Shown: one piece after another, positions 17,748 to 27,155 of the stretch
Position numbering within the stretch: position 1 is the first letter of the stretch
Layout of the letters: the number at the start of each line of letters is the position of its first letter
Source: Salidesulfovibrio onnuriiensis
Lineage (GTDB): Bacteria; Desulfobacterota; Desulfovibrionia; Desulfovibrionales; Desulfovibrionaceae
NCBI RefSeq assembly: GCF_008001235.1
Contig: NZ_CP040751.1
Span: 3,822,745-3,886,744 of the forward strand
Direction: 5' to 3'
DNA: 64,000 bases
The notes under the pieces: generated by a model
The model's input: only the letters and a program-made list of their open reading frames with translations
Database searches by the model: none
What the model was told of the DNA's origin: nothing
Translations under genes and position numbers: made by a program

Positions 17748-19439
17748 CTATCGCTCCTGCTTACGCCATTTTTCAACGATATCATCAACATCTAGATCAT
17801 CAGGGCCGGTGATCCATTTATCATGAAAATCAACATCATTACTATTGGGTTCAGGACTTGGCTGATCTATTTTGATTCGTGTTGGTAGAGGAACAGCTTC
17901 ACCTAATGCCAAGGACTCCCCACGTCCAAGCCCAGCAAGAATAGAAATCAAATCCCGTTCAGCTTCCGGGACAAGATTCCTTACATAATTTTGGTCGCTT
18001 GGGTTGGTGATCCTTAAGCACAGGAACGTCCCACATTGGGCAAGGACCGTTTCTGATACTTCATGGGGCCTCTGGCTAACAACCCCCAATCCTACACCAT
18101 ACTTCCTGCCTTCCTTAGCTATCCGCTCCATTGACTTGCGCGCTCCCGCGAACTGAGCCGAAGAAGAGCGAGGAATGTAGTTGTGCGCCTCTTCACAAAT
18201 GAGAAGCAGGGGGAAATTACGATACTCAGGATTCCAATAGTTAAACTCAAAAGCCAACCGCCCTATCTGGGCCGCAACCGTAGGTCTCACATCAAAAGGA
18301 ACCGAAGAAAGGTCAACGATAGTCACCTGTCTTTTTGGCTCTCCCAATCCCACAAAATCACGCAGCAGGGCAGCAAGAGAATCGGATGTGGTCCGTACCT
18401 GAGGCTTCAACAGAAAGTCGTAGCGGACATCATTCATTCGGCTCTCAAGGCGAGTAACAAACCTGTCAAAAACGCCATAGTTGGGACCATTCTTGGGCCC
18501 CCTTTGCCCCTGCACTTTCCGATTATTTTCTGCATCAATTAATGCAAGGAGTTCGTCTATAGAGAAATACACAGGGGTATCGACAGTTACCCTGCTCAAT
18601 CCAAGCGGTCCCATTTCTCGCTCTCTAAGTTGACGCAAGGTGTCTCTAAAAAAAGCAACCTGATTATGTGCCGTAAACTCAGTATGATCTATCAGGAGAT
18701 CACAAAGCTCAGCGTAGGTCATCAACCAATAAGGCATTTCCAATTCTCTAGCGTCGATACTTCTAACGACGTCAGAATCAAAGGCATAACACGCTTCATT
18801 GTTTTGATCTTTCCAGCAATATTCACCATGAAGATCAAGAACAATGATATGAGCTTTGGGCATGACCTTGACCGCCTTTTGTATCACGGATGCCACGGTC
18901 CAAGATTTACCCGCACCCGTTTGCCCAAGAATGGCAAAGTGACGGCCAAACATTGAGGAAGGGTCCAAAAACACCCTTAAATCTGGATTCGATGCCAATG
19001 TTCCGAGGCTGTACCCTTTCGCACTAAAGTCGGAAAAGATCACATTAACGTCCTCCGAGCTAACCGCGTGAACCTCGGCTCCAGTCGTTGGGTAAACAGA
19101 AACCCCTCTCTCAAATTTACCAGCACCATCGAACGAACCAATCGGAATCAGGCTGAGGGTTCTTTGAGCAAAAGTTGTCATCAATGCTTCACCGCCCCCG
19201 CCTTTCTCCATGGGAACAAGCTTCTCCGCCTCAGACATCCGGGATACCAAAGCAAGGAGGCGTGTATCGCCTTGCACCACGGAGACGTATGAACCTATTT
19301 GGCCGACAAGAATGTCCTTATCTCCTATGGTGACAGCGGGGACACAATCTTGTTGCTCGTCAACCACTTTGGCTAGCAAGGCATCACCTTTAACATCCAC
19401 GATATGCCCAATCAGGGTCTTACATTCACCGCTCATCAT
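17748..19439 (-). CDS. herA: HerA-like ATPase of a SIR2-HerA anti-phage system
   Basis: 563 residues. The start overlaps the SIR2 stop as TAATGATG; GAGGTG favours the second ATG (19436). The first about 100 residues form a HerA-ATP-synthase-like barrel (GHIVDVKGD, ILVGQIGSYV). The RecA-like motor has Walker A GQTGAGKS near residue 171 and Walker B LLLICEEAHN near 410, then the downstream R-rich sensor GRKYGVGLGVVSQRP. In known SIR2-HerA defence systems the ATPase hexamer assembles with SIR2 subunits into a large complex that degrades NAD+ and/or DNA after phage infection. Base composition is clearly lower in GC than the flanking genes, which suggests horizontal gain. Confidence 0.93.
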   Translation of the reverse strand: MMSGECKTLIGHIVDVKGDALLAKVVDEQQDCVPAVTIGDKDILVGQIGSYVSVVQGDTRLLALVSRMSEAEKLVPMEKGGGGEALMTTFAQRTLSLIPIGSFDGAGKFERGVSVYPTTGAEVHAVSSEDVNVIFSDFSAKGYSLGTLASNPDLRVFLDPSSMFGRHFAILGQTGAGKSWTVASVIQKAVKVMPKAHIIVLDLHGEYCWKDQNNEACYAFDSDVVRSIDARELEMPYWLMTYAELCDLLIDHTEFTAHNQVAFFRDTLRQLREREMGPLGLSRVTVDTPVYFSIDELLALIDAENNRKVQGQRGPKNGPNYGVFDRFVTRLESRMNDVRYDFLLKPQVRTTSDSLAALLRDFVGLGEPKRQVTIVDLSSVPFDVRPTVAAQIGRLAFEFNYWNPEYRNFPLLLICEEAHNYIPRSSSAQFAGARKSMERIAKEGRKYGVGLGVVSQRPHEVSETVLAQCGTFLCLRITNPSDQNYVRNLVPEAERDLISILAGLGRGESLALGEAVPLPTRIKIDQPSPEPNSNDVDFHDKWITGPDDLDVDDIVEKWRKQER

Positions 19440-20452
19440 TACACCTCATTGCAAATAACCTGGAAATCCCACAAAGAAGGGTGCCCTTCCACAACATCAC
19501 CAATCAAAGAACACCGATCTTGAGTCACGATAATTACATTGCGATATGCACTCCAACGTCCGAAAGCCTCATCGTCTAAGCTTCTAGAGAAGACCAACAA
19601 AGTAAAATCGTCGCGCCCAAGAGCATTAGCGAGTACGTCATTAACATGCTCATCCTTCATACCGTAGCCAATCACAGCCAGACGATTTAACAACTCTGGT
19701 CCATGGGCAAGTCGCATCCTAAAAACACTCCACAAAGCCGAATAAGGCTGGGAGGTTACATCCGAAGCTTTCCTGTACTGAGGCGGAACCATTAAATGCC
19801 GCGCGTGATCTGGACAGTCGCAAGAGTAGGAGCATCGGCGCAGCCCAATGTCCTCATAATCAAACCACCCCACAGACCCATGCAGCTTGATTAGGTGAAA
19901 TGTATCTTGAATCGGGCGAGCAACTGCCCCCCTGCCCCCAGCTTGTTTTGCGTATGCTAATCGCGAAAACACGTTCCCATCAAAAAAGGCTTTCTCAGCC
20001 CCCCAAAAACCATCCACAAGCTTAACCCCGGCCATCTCTGCTGCCCGTTCAACCAGTGGGTCATAGTTCAATGAGAAGACAGGATTCGGAAAACCGTTTC
20101 GACGAGAAACTATCCGGGTTACAAATTCGACATGCGACTCAAGTGAGGGCGCTATACCAAGAAAGACTTTCGCAATTGCATTGGTGACAGAAACTCGGTG
20201 AGGCGACTCCACTACGCCGCCGTCATCAAGCAAATCCAAAGCATGCTCTATCCCCCAAGCCCCCTCATCAAGTTTTCGAGCAATATCATTGCACTCGGCT
20301 TCTGGGAGGACTGGCTTGACCAAATCCCACAACCCAGCAGCGAGAGGGTAGCCCCCGCCGGCCAAATAGGATGAGCCTGCCCCAAGCAAATATCCTACAT
20401 TTCGCGAAGCGAGCTGTCGCTTCACGGCCTCTTCAACTGCTTCCTTGTTCAC
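19439..20452 (-). CDS. SIR2-family NADase of a SIR2-HerA anti-phage system
   Basis: 337 residues from a GTG start at 20452 (ATG is absent; the GTG is followed by AACAAGGAA). SIR2 features: GAGSSYLAGGG at 24-34 for NAD binding, NYDPLVERA at 129-137, and LHGSVGWF with the catalytic His at 191. A Cys cluster follows at about 207-213. The C-terminal region ends in a Rossmann-like strand (RNVIIVTQDR). The SIR2 stop shares one base with the herA start, so translation is coupled. Known relatives kill or halt infected cells by consuming NAD+. It lies in AT-rich DNA with no integrase visible. Confidence 0.92.
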   Translation of the reverse strand: MNKEAVEEAVKRQLASRNVGYLLGAGSSYLAGGGYPLAAGLWDLVKPVLPEAECNDIARKLDEGAWGIEHALDLLDDGGVVESPHRVSVTNAIAKVFLGIAPSLESHVEFVTRIVSRRNGFPNPVFSLNYDPLVERAAEMAGVKLVDGFWGAEKAFFDGNVFSRLAYAKQAGGRGAVARPIQDTFHLIKLHGSVGWFDYEDIGLRRCSYSCDCPDHARHLMVPPQYRKASDVTSQPYSALWSVFRMRLAHGPELLNRLAVIGYGMKDEHVNDVLANALGRDDFTLLVFSRSLDDEAFGRWSAYRNVIIVTQDRCSLIGDVVEGHPSLWDFQVICNEV

Positions 20453-21013
20453 GTTTTGACCTGCTTATTGTGCAAAAATTTTATAATTAGCCAAACGCCC
20501 ACGCCTCTCATTGACGAAGTCAATCGATCATCCGATACCATGTGAACGACTCGAAGTCAGTATCCTTATATGGATGCTAATAGCTTTGAAAAATTCAACT
20601 TTCCCCATAATATTGACCGCTTTGGAACCAACCAAACACTGACTAAATATTGACACTTAAATTATAAAGCAAAAATACTGTAATTCCTCCCCGTTCAGCT
20701 ATTGGGGGTATACAAAGGTTTCGGAACAAGATGAGGATTTACCAACTCAACAAATTTACTGCCAAAGGTGAAGCCATTGCTGCCCCAAAAGAATTATTGA
20801 ATTTAAAATCGGCGAGATAATCAAAACGTAACGCAAAATCAAAATCCATTGGCAAATCATATCAAATAGAAGTGGTCCAACAAAGTGGCCCCACTTCTAT
20901 TTGCGGCTTGAATTCGGTGAAAATCACCTTAAAATATTGAAGGAAAAATCAATTAGAATCATTGGGCTTTACTGACACCCAAAAGGAGCTCGCACCCACT
21001 CGATTACAAAAAA
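20453..21013. other. AT-rich non-coding stretch between SIR2 and gspE
   Basis: About 560 bp with no credible gene on either strand. On the minus strand TATAAA (20480-20485) about 30 bp before the SIR2 start is a plausible -10 element. A long perfect inverted repeat lies at 20864-20902. The composition matches the defence island rather than the secretion genes, so the island probably ends close to gspE. Confidence 0.6.
20864..20902 (-). terminator. 12-bp perfect inverted repeat, possible terminator of the secretion operon
   Basis: Arms AAATAGAAGTGG and CCACTTCTATTT with a 15-base loop. It lies 112 bp past the gspE stop. The tail is only weakly T-rich, so termination is likely but not certain; an island-boundary repeat is the alternative. 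Confidence 0.45.
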
Positions 21014-22717
21014 CTATTCGTTGGCGACACGCAGCACTTCGGAAAGGGTGGTCAGGCCGGCCCTGGCCTTCTGGCAGCCGTTCTGCACCAGGGTTTCCAT
21101 GCCCTCGGCCTTGACCTGCCTGCGGATCTGGTTGGAATCCGCCGTACTGAGCATCATGGACTTGACGGCCTCCGAAGGCTCCATGACCTCGTACAGGGCC
21201 ATGCGCCCCCGGTAGCCCGTGGACATGCAGGCCTCGCACCCCACGGGACGGTAGACGGAACGCCCGCGAAACTCGTCGCCGAATCCCCCGAACTCCATGG
21301 CCAGCTGCTGTTCGCTGGGCAGATACTCCTCCCGGCATTCGGGGCACAGGCGGCGCACCAGGCGCTGGGCCACCACGGCCCGGAGCACCGACGAAAGCAG
21401 GAAGGGCTCCACGCCCATGTCGATGAGCCGGGTCACGGCGCTGGGCGCGTCGTTGGTATGCAGGGTGGAAAAGACCAGGTGCCCGGTGAGGGCCGCCTGA
21501 ATGGCGATCTCGGCCGTCTCGTAGTCGCGGATCTCCCCGATGAGCACCACATCCGGGTCCTGGCGCAGGATGGAGCGCAGGCCCGAGGCAAAGGTCAGGC
21601 CAGTCTTGGTGTTGACCTGTATCTGGCCGATCCCGTCCAGCTGGTACTCCACGGGATCCTCGATGGTCATGATGTTCTTGTCCGGGGAATTGATGTGATT
21701 GAGCACCGCGTAGAGGGAAGTGGTCTTCCCGCTCCCCGTGGGCCCGGTGACCAGGATAATGCCGTGGGACACGTTCACCAGCCGATGCATGCGCTCCAGG
21801 TTGTGATCGGAAAGCCCCAGCTCCGGCAGGCCCAGGATGCGGCTACCCTTTTCCAACAGGCGCAGGACCACCCGCTCGCCAAAGGTGGTGGGCAGGCAGG
21901 AAACGCGCAGGTCCACCTGGCGGCTGCCCAGGGTCAGGGAAATGCGCCCATCCTGCGGCAGGCGCTTTTCCGCGATATCCAGCCGGGCCATGATCTTGAT
22001 GCGCGAAACCAGTGCGGCGTGAAAGCGCTTGGCAATGGAATGCTTGTCGTAGAGAACTCCATCCAGCCGGAACCGGACGCGCAGCACGTCCTTGTACGGC
22101 TCGATGTGGATGTCGCTGGCATTGGAACGCACGGCCTGGGAGAGGATCATGTTCACCAGCTTGATGAAGGGGGCGTCGCTGGTGTCGTCCAGCAGGTCCT
22201 CGATCTTCTCGTCATTGAGCATCCCCAGGGAATCGGTTTCCGCTCCCTCCAGGACCTCGATGGCCTCCAGGTTCTCCTCCATCTCCCCGAAGACCATGTT
22301 CACGGCCCCGACCACGGCGTCCTCCGGGGCGAACACCGGCATGGCGTCCCGTCGGTCAAGGACCAGCCGCATGTCATTGAGCACGTCCAGCGACGCGGGC
22401 CGGGCCACGGCGATCAGCTGCCGCCCCTCGCCGTCCACCAGGGGGATGGCCTTGAACCGCTTCAGGTAATGGATGGAAAAGGCGTGCACCTGCTCGGCGT
22501 CCACCCAGTCCGGATCGATATGCTCGAGAAACGTATAGCCGTAATACCGGGCATGGAACCGGCCCAGGTCGGCTTCGGACAGCCTGCCCTTGGCCAGAAG
22601 AAACTCGGCAAGATCAACACCCTGCTCCCGGGCCTTGCCCTCCAGTTCCTCCAGCTCCTCGGCCAGGACGTGCCCCGCCGAAACCAGGGCCGTCTTGATG
22701 TCCGCCACGGCCGTCAC
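21014..22717 (-). CDS. gspE: Type II secretion ATPase GspE
   Basis: 567 residues from a GTG start that overlaps the gspD stop by 4 bp (GTGA). An N1E/T2SSE N-terminal domain (about 15-150) precedes the motor. Walker A GPTGSGKTT lies near residue 323, the Asp box is TIEDPVEYQ, and Walker B/His box is IGEIRD. A zinc site of two Cys pairs (CPEC near 455, CEAC near 493) is a mark of T2SS ATPases. It powers pseudopilus assembly from the cytoplasmic side of the inner membrane. It is the last gene of the minus-strand secretion operon. Confidence 0.97.
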   Translation of the reverse strand: MTAVADIKTALVSAGHVLAEELEELEGKAREQGVDLAEFLLAKGRLSEADLGRFHARYYGYTFLEHIDPDWVDAEQVHAFSIHYLKRFKAIPLVDGEGRQLIAVARPASLDVLNDMRLVLDRRDAMPVFAPEDAVVGAVNMVFGEMEENLEAIEVLEGAETDSLGMLNDEKIEDLLDDTSDAPFIKLVNMILSQAVRSNASDIHIEPYKDVLRVRFRLDGVLYDKHSIAKRFHAALVSRIKIMARLDIAEKRLPQDGRISLTLGSRQVDLRVSCLPTTFGERVVLRLLEKGSRILGLPELGLSDHNLERMHRLVNVSHGIILVTGPTGSGKTTSLYAVLNHINSPDKNIMTIEDPVEYQLDGIGQIQVNTKTGLTFASGLRSILRQDPDVVLIGEIRDYETAEIAIQAALTGHLVFSTLHTNDAPSAVTRLIDMGVEPFLLSSVLRAVVAQRLVRRLCPECREEYLPSEQQLAMEFGGFGDEFRGRSVYRPVGCEACMSTGYRGRMALYEVMEPSEAVKSMMLSTADSNQIRRQVKAEGMETLVQNGCQKARAGLTTLSEVLRVANE

Positions 22718-24741
22718 TGCTGCAGGTCCCTTTCCTGTCCGTCCTGCGCCAGGCCGATGAATACGGGCCGGACCGGGTCGGCCATGATCATCTTCGGGAG
22801 CCCCATGCCGTTGCTGCCCAGCTCCACCTCGTGCATCATCTTGCGCTTCATGCTCGCCAGCGCGGAAGACTCGTCATAAGAATTGATAATCTTTGGCGTT
22901 ATGAAGATGAACAGATTGGTGGTCTTGTCCGTGTCCGATTTCTGCTTGAACAGCCAGCCCAGCAGGGGAACGTCCCCGAGCCCGGGGACCTTGGACCTGC
23001 CCTTGGTGGAATCCTCGTTGAGGAGCCCGGCGATGACCGCGGTCTGGCTGTCCTTCATCTGAATGACCGTCTCCACCTCGCGCTTCTTGGTGGTGGGGGC
23101 AATGACGTTCTGACTATCGGAAAGCTTGACCAGGCTTTCCACCACCCGGCTGACCTCCTGCTTGATCTCCAGGCGCAGGGTGCCCTTTTCCCCTATGTGC
23201 GGGGTCATCTCCAGCTTGACGCCCACATCCTTGTAATCCAGGCTCACCGAGGCGTAATCCTTGTTGACGTTGGAGGTCTGGGTCTGCGTGGAAAAGGGGA
23301 TGTTGTCCACCACATTGACGCTGGCCTTTTCGTTGTCCAGGGTCAGCAGCTGGGGCGTTGCCAGTATCTTGTAGTCATTGTTGGTCTCGGCGACATTGAT
23401 GATGGACTGGATGCTGTAGCTCACGGACCCGATCTTGATGGCGTTGTTCATGATGGCGCCGATGGTGCCGCCGGACGGGAACCCGATGGCGCCGGAATCC
23501 GCCTTGGAGGGAAGGGTGATGGACCCGCCGCCCGTATTGCTGGAAATGAAGCCCGAGGTGTCGCCCCCGGATCCGCCCGCGGCCCAGTTGACCCCGAACG
23601 AAAAGCTGGCGTCCGAGGAGACCTCCATGATCAGGGCCTCGATGTAGACCTGCTTGCGCAGGACATCAAGCTGGGCAATGGTCCCCTTGAGGGCCGCGAA
23701 CTCGTCCGGGCGCGCGGTGATGATCAGGCTGTTGGTGGCCTTGTCCGCCACCACCTTGATATCCTTGGAAAGCTTGGTGACCTTGCCCTCCTTGTCCACC
23801 TGCCGGGAAATCAGATCGTTGAGGATCTTGGCCACGTCCTCGGCGTCGGCGTTCTCCAAGTTCACGAGATGGATGTCGTCCTTGCCCTTGGGAGTGGGAA
23901 TGTCCAGGGACGCGATCATCTCGGAGATGAGCTCGAGACTGGCGGGATCGCCCAGGGCGATGACCGAGTTGGTGCGCTTGTCCGCCTCGACCAGGGCCAG
24001 GGCCTTCTTGCCCACCTTCTCCATCTCCTGGATCTTGGTGGTCATGATCTTGGAAACGCTGGCCGCAATGCTCGCGGCGTCGGCATGCGCCAGCGGGAAC
24101 GTTCTGGTCCGCGTGGCGTAGGCGCTTCTGTCCACCTCGCGCACCACGGCCAGCAGGCTCTCTATGTTGGATGCGGGAGCGGTGACGATCAGGGTGTTGG
24201 TGGGCGTGTATACGCTTACCAGCCCGTTCTTGTCGGTCATGTTCACCAGCAGCTTGGCCAGCTCCGGCGCGCTGGAATTCCTGAGCGGAATGATCTGGGT
24301 GATGAGTTCCTCGCCCGCGTCCTTTGCGCTGTAGCGGCCGGCCTGCACCGGAATCCCCTGCCGCCGGGCCTCGGAGATGGGCACGATCTTGTACTCGTTC
24401 TCCACCGTGGTGGCCACGATGGCGAAATCGTTCACCAGCAGGATGGTTTCAAAGGCCTCGTAGGCCTCCTCCAGGGAGACCTTGGACGGGGAATAGGCGT
24501 TGATACGGCCTTCCACGCGCCGGTCCACGATGAAGTTGCGGCCGGTCAGCTCGCTCATGAACTTGATGAGCACGTGGATGTCCACACTCTTGAAGTCCAT
24601 GCTGATGGTTCGTTCCAGCGGCGCGTCCTCCGTCTGCGCCGCCGCGGGCGAGGCCAGCAAAAGGCACAGGAGCAACAGGCCGACGATCCGCGCCGCCCCC
24701 GGAAACAGGCGCGGCAATATTTCCCTAGCTTTCAAAAGCAT
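22714..24741 (-). CDS. gspD: Type II secretion outer-membrane secretin GspD
   Basis: 675 residues from ATG 24741, which shares one base with the gspC stop. A signal peptide ends near ASPAAAQ. The N0 domain (about 45-115: ISMDFKSVDIHVLIKFMSELTG) is followed by N1-N3 domains and the secretin barrel (VNVVDNIPF, DVGVKLEMTPHI, and the ending VPGLGDVPLLGWLFK). It forms the outer-membrane gate. No S-domain is obvious at the C-terminus, so a pilotin of the classic type may not be used. Confidence 0.96.
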   Translation of the reverse strand: MLLKAREILPRLFPGAARIVGLLLLCLLLASPAAAQTEDAPLERTISMDFKSVDIHVLIKFMSELTGRNFIVDRRVEGRINAYSPSKVSLEEAYEAFETILLVNDFAIVATTVENEYKIVPISEARRQGIPVQAGRYSAKDAGEELITQIIPLRNSSAPELAKLLVNMTDKNGLVSVYTPTNTLIVTAPASNIESLLAVVREVDRSAYATRTRTFPLAHADAASIAASVSKIMTTKIQEMEKVGKKALALVEADKRTNSVIALGDPASLELISEMIASLDIPTPKGKDDIHLVNLENADAEDVAKILNDLISRQVDKEGKVTKLSKDIKVVADKATNSLIITARPDEFAALKGTIAQLDVLRKQVYIEALIMEVSSDASFSFGVNWAAGGSGGDTSGFISSNTGGGSITLPSKADSGAIGFPSGGTIGAIMNNAIKIGSVSYSIQSIINVAETNNDYKILATPQLLTLDNEKASVNVVDNIPFSTQTQTSNVNKDYASVSLDYKDVGVKLEMTPHIGEKGTLRLEIKQEVSRVVESLVKLSDSQNVIAPTTKKREVETVIQMKDSQTAVIAGLLNEDSTKGRSKVPGLGDVPLLGWLFKQKSDTDKTTNLFIFITPKIINSYDESSALASMKRKMMHEVELGSNGMGLPKMIMADPVRPVFIGLAQDGQERDLQQ

Positions 24742-25265
24742 CACGCACCACCCCACATGTCCTCCGCCTGGTCATCGCTCTCGAGCTCGATGAGCAGGAC
24801 CTTTTTCTCCCCGCCCTTGGAAAGGACCAGGGCCCGACGCTGGATTTCCGCGATGGAATGCCCGGCAAGCGAATCCCCCACCTTGACCAGCCGCTGCTTG
24901 TCCCCTTCCAGGATGATGGCCCTGGAAAGCGGCGCCGCGTCGCAATAGATGGTGCCCAGCAACTTGATGCCCAGCTGCACCACGGGCAGCTCTTCGATGG
25001 CCGTGGCGCCCGAAGCCTCGGGCATGGCGGCCCGGAAAAGATTGCGGTCCCGGATGGCCGCGAAATGGCTCACGGGCGGAATGGGCGCGGCCTCCACGGC
25101 CACGGGGGCTTCCATGCCGTCCATGTCCACCTCCGGAAGCTGCGGCTGGGCGGTCAGGGCCTTGCCCGCGCCGCACAGGAAATAACCGGCAACAATGACG
25201 GCGGCCAGGGCGAGCCCGGCCGTCCGCAACGAGGGGCGTGGCATCCCGAGTCCCGTCATTCGCAT
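24741..25265 (-). CDS. gspC: Type II secretion inner-membrane protein GspC
   Basis: About 174 residues; the first ATG (25265) overlaps the TPR lipoprotein stop, with others at 25259 and 25244. One membrane segment (about 13-33) is followed by a linker and the homology region (LPVVQLGIKLLGTIYCDAAPLSRAIIL, then QRLVKVGDSLAG). No PDZ domain follows, making it a short GspC. It links the inner-membrane platform to the secretin N0 domain; the gene is directly before gspD. Confidence 0.85.
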   Translation of the reverse strand: MRMTGLGMPRPSLRTAGLALAAVIVAGYFLCGAGKALTAQPQLPEVDMDGMEAPVAVEAAPIPPVSHFAAIRDRNLFRAAMPEASGATAIEELPVVQLGIKLLGTIYCDAAPLSRAIILEGDKQRLVKVGDSLAGHSIAEIQRRALVLSKGGEKKVLLIELESDDQAEDMWGGA

Positions 25266-26218
25266 TTTCCCGCCGCCTTATACCGTTCTTCGGCTTCGCA
25301 GAATCCCATGGAGCAGGCCCGGCGAAGATCCGAGCATCCCTTGGCCGCATTGCCGAGCAGGAAATGCAGTTCGCCTCTATTGATATACGCCTCCGGGAAA
25401 TCCGGCTTGCGCGAGATCGCCCGGGTGTAGTCGTCCACAGCCGCCTCAAGCTGCTGCTGCCTTTCGTACCCCAAGGCCCGGTTGTAATAGAAAACCGAGA
25501 CGGAATCATCCAGCTCCATGGCCTTTTGCAGGTCCACCATGCCCTGCTTGAACCGCCCCAGCTGGAAAAGGCACAGGGCGCGGTTGGAATAGGCGTTGGC
25601 CTGCTGGCGGCTGGCCTCGCCGAGCACCAGGTAGGCCGAATACCCCTCGGCCGCATCCTGCCAGAGCCCGTTCTTCTGGGCGGCGTAGGCCTTCATGAAC
25701 AGGCTTTCCCCGTCCGAGGGATCCAGGGCCGCGGCCTGCCGGAAACAGCCCATCGCGAGCTCGGATTCCTCCAGCTCGAGCGAGGCGATCCCCTTGCCGT
25801 AATATCCCCTGGCCCTGGCCGGGGCGACCTGGAGGGCCCGGTTGAAAAAGACCAGCGCCTCGTCGTAACTGCCGAGACGGATATGCGCAAAGCCGATGTT
25901 GATGAGGTAGTCGGCATTGCCCGGGGCGCGCATGGATGCGCTTTCAAAGGCCTCCAGGGCCTCTTTGGCCTGCCCCGATTCGAGCAGGAGCACGCCCATG
26001 TTGTTCAGGTAGACGGGATTTTCGGGATCGGCGGCGACGAGCTCCCTGAACAGGGCGAGGCTCTTGCCTACATCGCCGCTCCTGTAGGCCCGCACCGCAT
26101 CCGTGTCCGCCTTGGCAAGGTCGGGCGCAGCATCCCGCCCCTGCTTGCGGGCGGCACACCCGCAGCAGACAATAAACGCCAGCATGGCCAAAAGCATGAC
26201 CACGTATTTCTTCCCCAT
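25256..26218 (-). CDS. TPR lipoprotein of the type II secretion cluster
   Basis: 320 residues, ATG at 26218 with GGAGTAGGTGGG upstream. A short signal sequence ends in a lipobox-like CCGC, so it is likely lipid-anchored. About six to seven TPR units follow from residue 40 to 310 (for example PVYLNNMGVLLLESGQAKEA and YINRGELHFLLGNAAK). It sits inside the operon, overlapping gspC. TPR lipoproteins assist secretin assembly in type IV pilus systems (PilF/PilW), so a pilotin role is a reasonable guess and is not proven. Confidence 0.85.
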   Translation of the reverse strand: MGKKYVVMLLAMLAFIVCCGCAARKQGRDAAPDLAKADTDAVRAYRSGDVGKSLALFRELVAADPENPVYLNNMGVLLLESGQAKEALEAFESASMRAPGNADYLINIGFAHIRLGSYDEALVFFNRALQVAPARARGYYGKGIASLELEESELAMGCFRQAAALDPSDGESLFMKAYAAQKNGLWQDAAEGYSAYLVLGEASRQQANAYSNRALCLFQLGRFKQGMVDLQKAMELDDSVSVFYYNRALGYERQQQLEAAVDDYTRAISRKPDFPEAYINRGELHFLLGNAAKGCSDLRRACSMGFCEAEERYKAAGKCE

Positions 26219-26226
26219 ATCCCCAC

Positions 26227-26712
26227 CTACTCCGTAAAATCTTCAAAACCGGCCGCGCCGGGGCGGCACTCCACCTCGTTCAGCACCGGGTTGACAAGAA
26301 GGCTGTACAGCCCCTCTTCCGTATCCAAACGCACAATGGCGGAGGACGCAACGCCCCGCCTGTTGATGAGCAGCCCCTTGGGGCCATCCCCGTCCTCCCC
26401 GGCCAGCACCAGTTCCCGGAACCGCACCGACGCCGGAAAATCCAGCTCCTTCTTGCCGGCAATGCGAACCAGGGACGGCTCGAACTCCACCAGCACATTG
26501 GTGCGCGTCAGCTTGGCCAGCGTCCGTCCCTGTCCAACGGTCCCGCGGACAAACCGGACCGCGGAATCGACGCTCCCGCCGGAGGGACCGCCGAGCTGGG
26601 GGACCACGAACACCGCCACAATGGCCAGAACCGCCAGGACCACCAGCAACTCGAACAGGGTGAACCCGCCGGAGGCGCCCCTATTCCAGTTCCCAGTTGT
26701 TGACATCGGCAT
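26227..26712 (-). CDS. gspH: Minor pseudopilin, GspH-like
   Basis: About 161 residues; ATGs at 26712 and 26706 both overlap the end of gspG. A prepilin leader ends at Gly before [10 protein letters not shown] with Glu at +5, followed by a hydrophobic helix and a small beta domain that contains [15 protein letters not shown]. Its position after gspG and its length suit GspH. The tip-complex role is inferred from the family. Confidence 0.82.
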   Translation of the reverse strand: MPMSTTGNWNRGASGGFTLFELLVVLAVLAIVAVFVVPQLGGPSGGSVDSAVRFVRGTVGQGRTLAKLTRTNVLVEFEPSLVRIAGKKELDFPASVRFRELVLAGEDGDGPKGLLINRRGVASSAIVRLDTEEGLYSLLVNPVLNEVECRPGAAGFEDFTE

Positions 26713-27139
26713 CCACTTCGCTTCCGCCCTCGGCGCCGTCGGCTCCGTAGGAGCTCAGGTCAAAGGGGCCATGCTTGCCCGGGGCGATGTAGACATAGCT
26801 GTTGCCCCAGGGGTCCTTGGGAAGCTTGGACAGATAGCCGGAAGGCGCATAGTTCTTGGGCGTCCTGCCGGAAGTCGGCTTGCTGACCAGCGCCTCGAGC
26901 CCCTGTTCCGTTACCGGGTAAAAACCGTTGTCGATGTAGAATTTCTTGAGAGCCGTGGAAATGCTCTCCATCTGCATGGTGGCCTTGACCACGCGCGCCT
27001 TCTGGGGTTCGTCCATGAACTGGGGCACGATAAGGCCTGCCAGCACGCCCAGGATGACGATGACCACCATCAGTTCGATAAGGGTAAAGCCCTCGCATCC
27101 GGTCCGTTTTCCAGTGTCTTCCCGTTTCAAAGCAGTCAT
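26681..27139 (-). CDS. gspG: Major pseudopilin GspG
   Basis: 152 residues from ATG 27139 (GGAG 8 bases upstream); earlier in-frame starts lie inside the preceding gene. The leader ends CEG before [18 protein letters not shown], the type IV pilin N-terminus. The C-terminal part has the GspG calcium-site signature: [32 protein letters not shown] split across the last 45 residues. It polymerises into the periplasmic pseudopilus. Confidence 0.96.
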   Translation of the reverse strand: MTALKREDTGKRTGCEGFTLIELMVVIVILGVLAGLIVPQFMDEPQKARVVKATMQMESISTALKKFYIDNGFYPVTEQGLEALVSKPTSGRTPKNYAPSGYLSKLPKDPWGNSYVYIAPGKHGPFDLSSYGADGAEGGSEVDADVNNWELE

Positions 27140-27155
27140 TGAGAGAACTCCGTAT

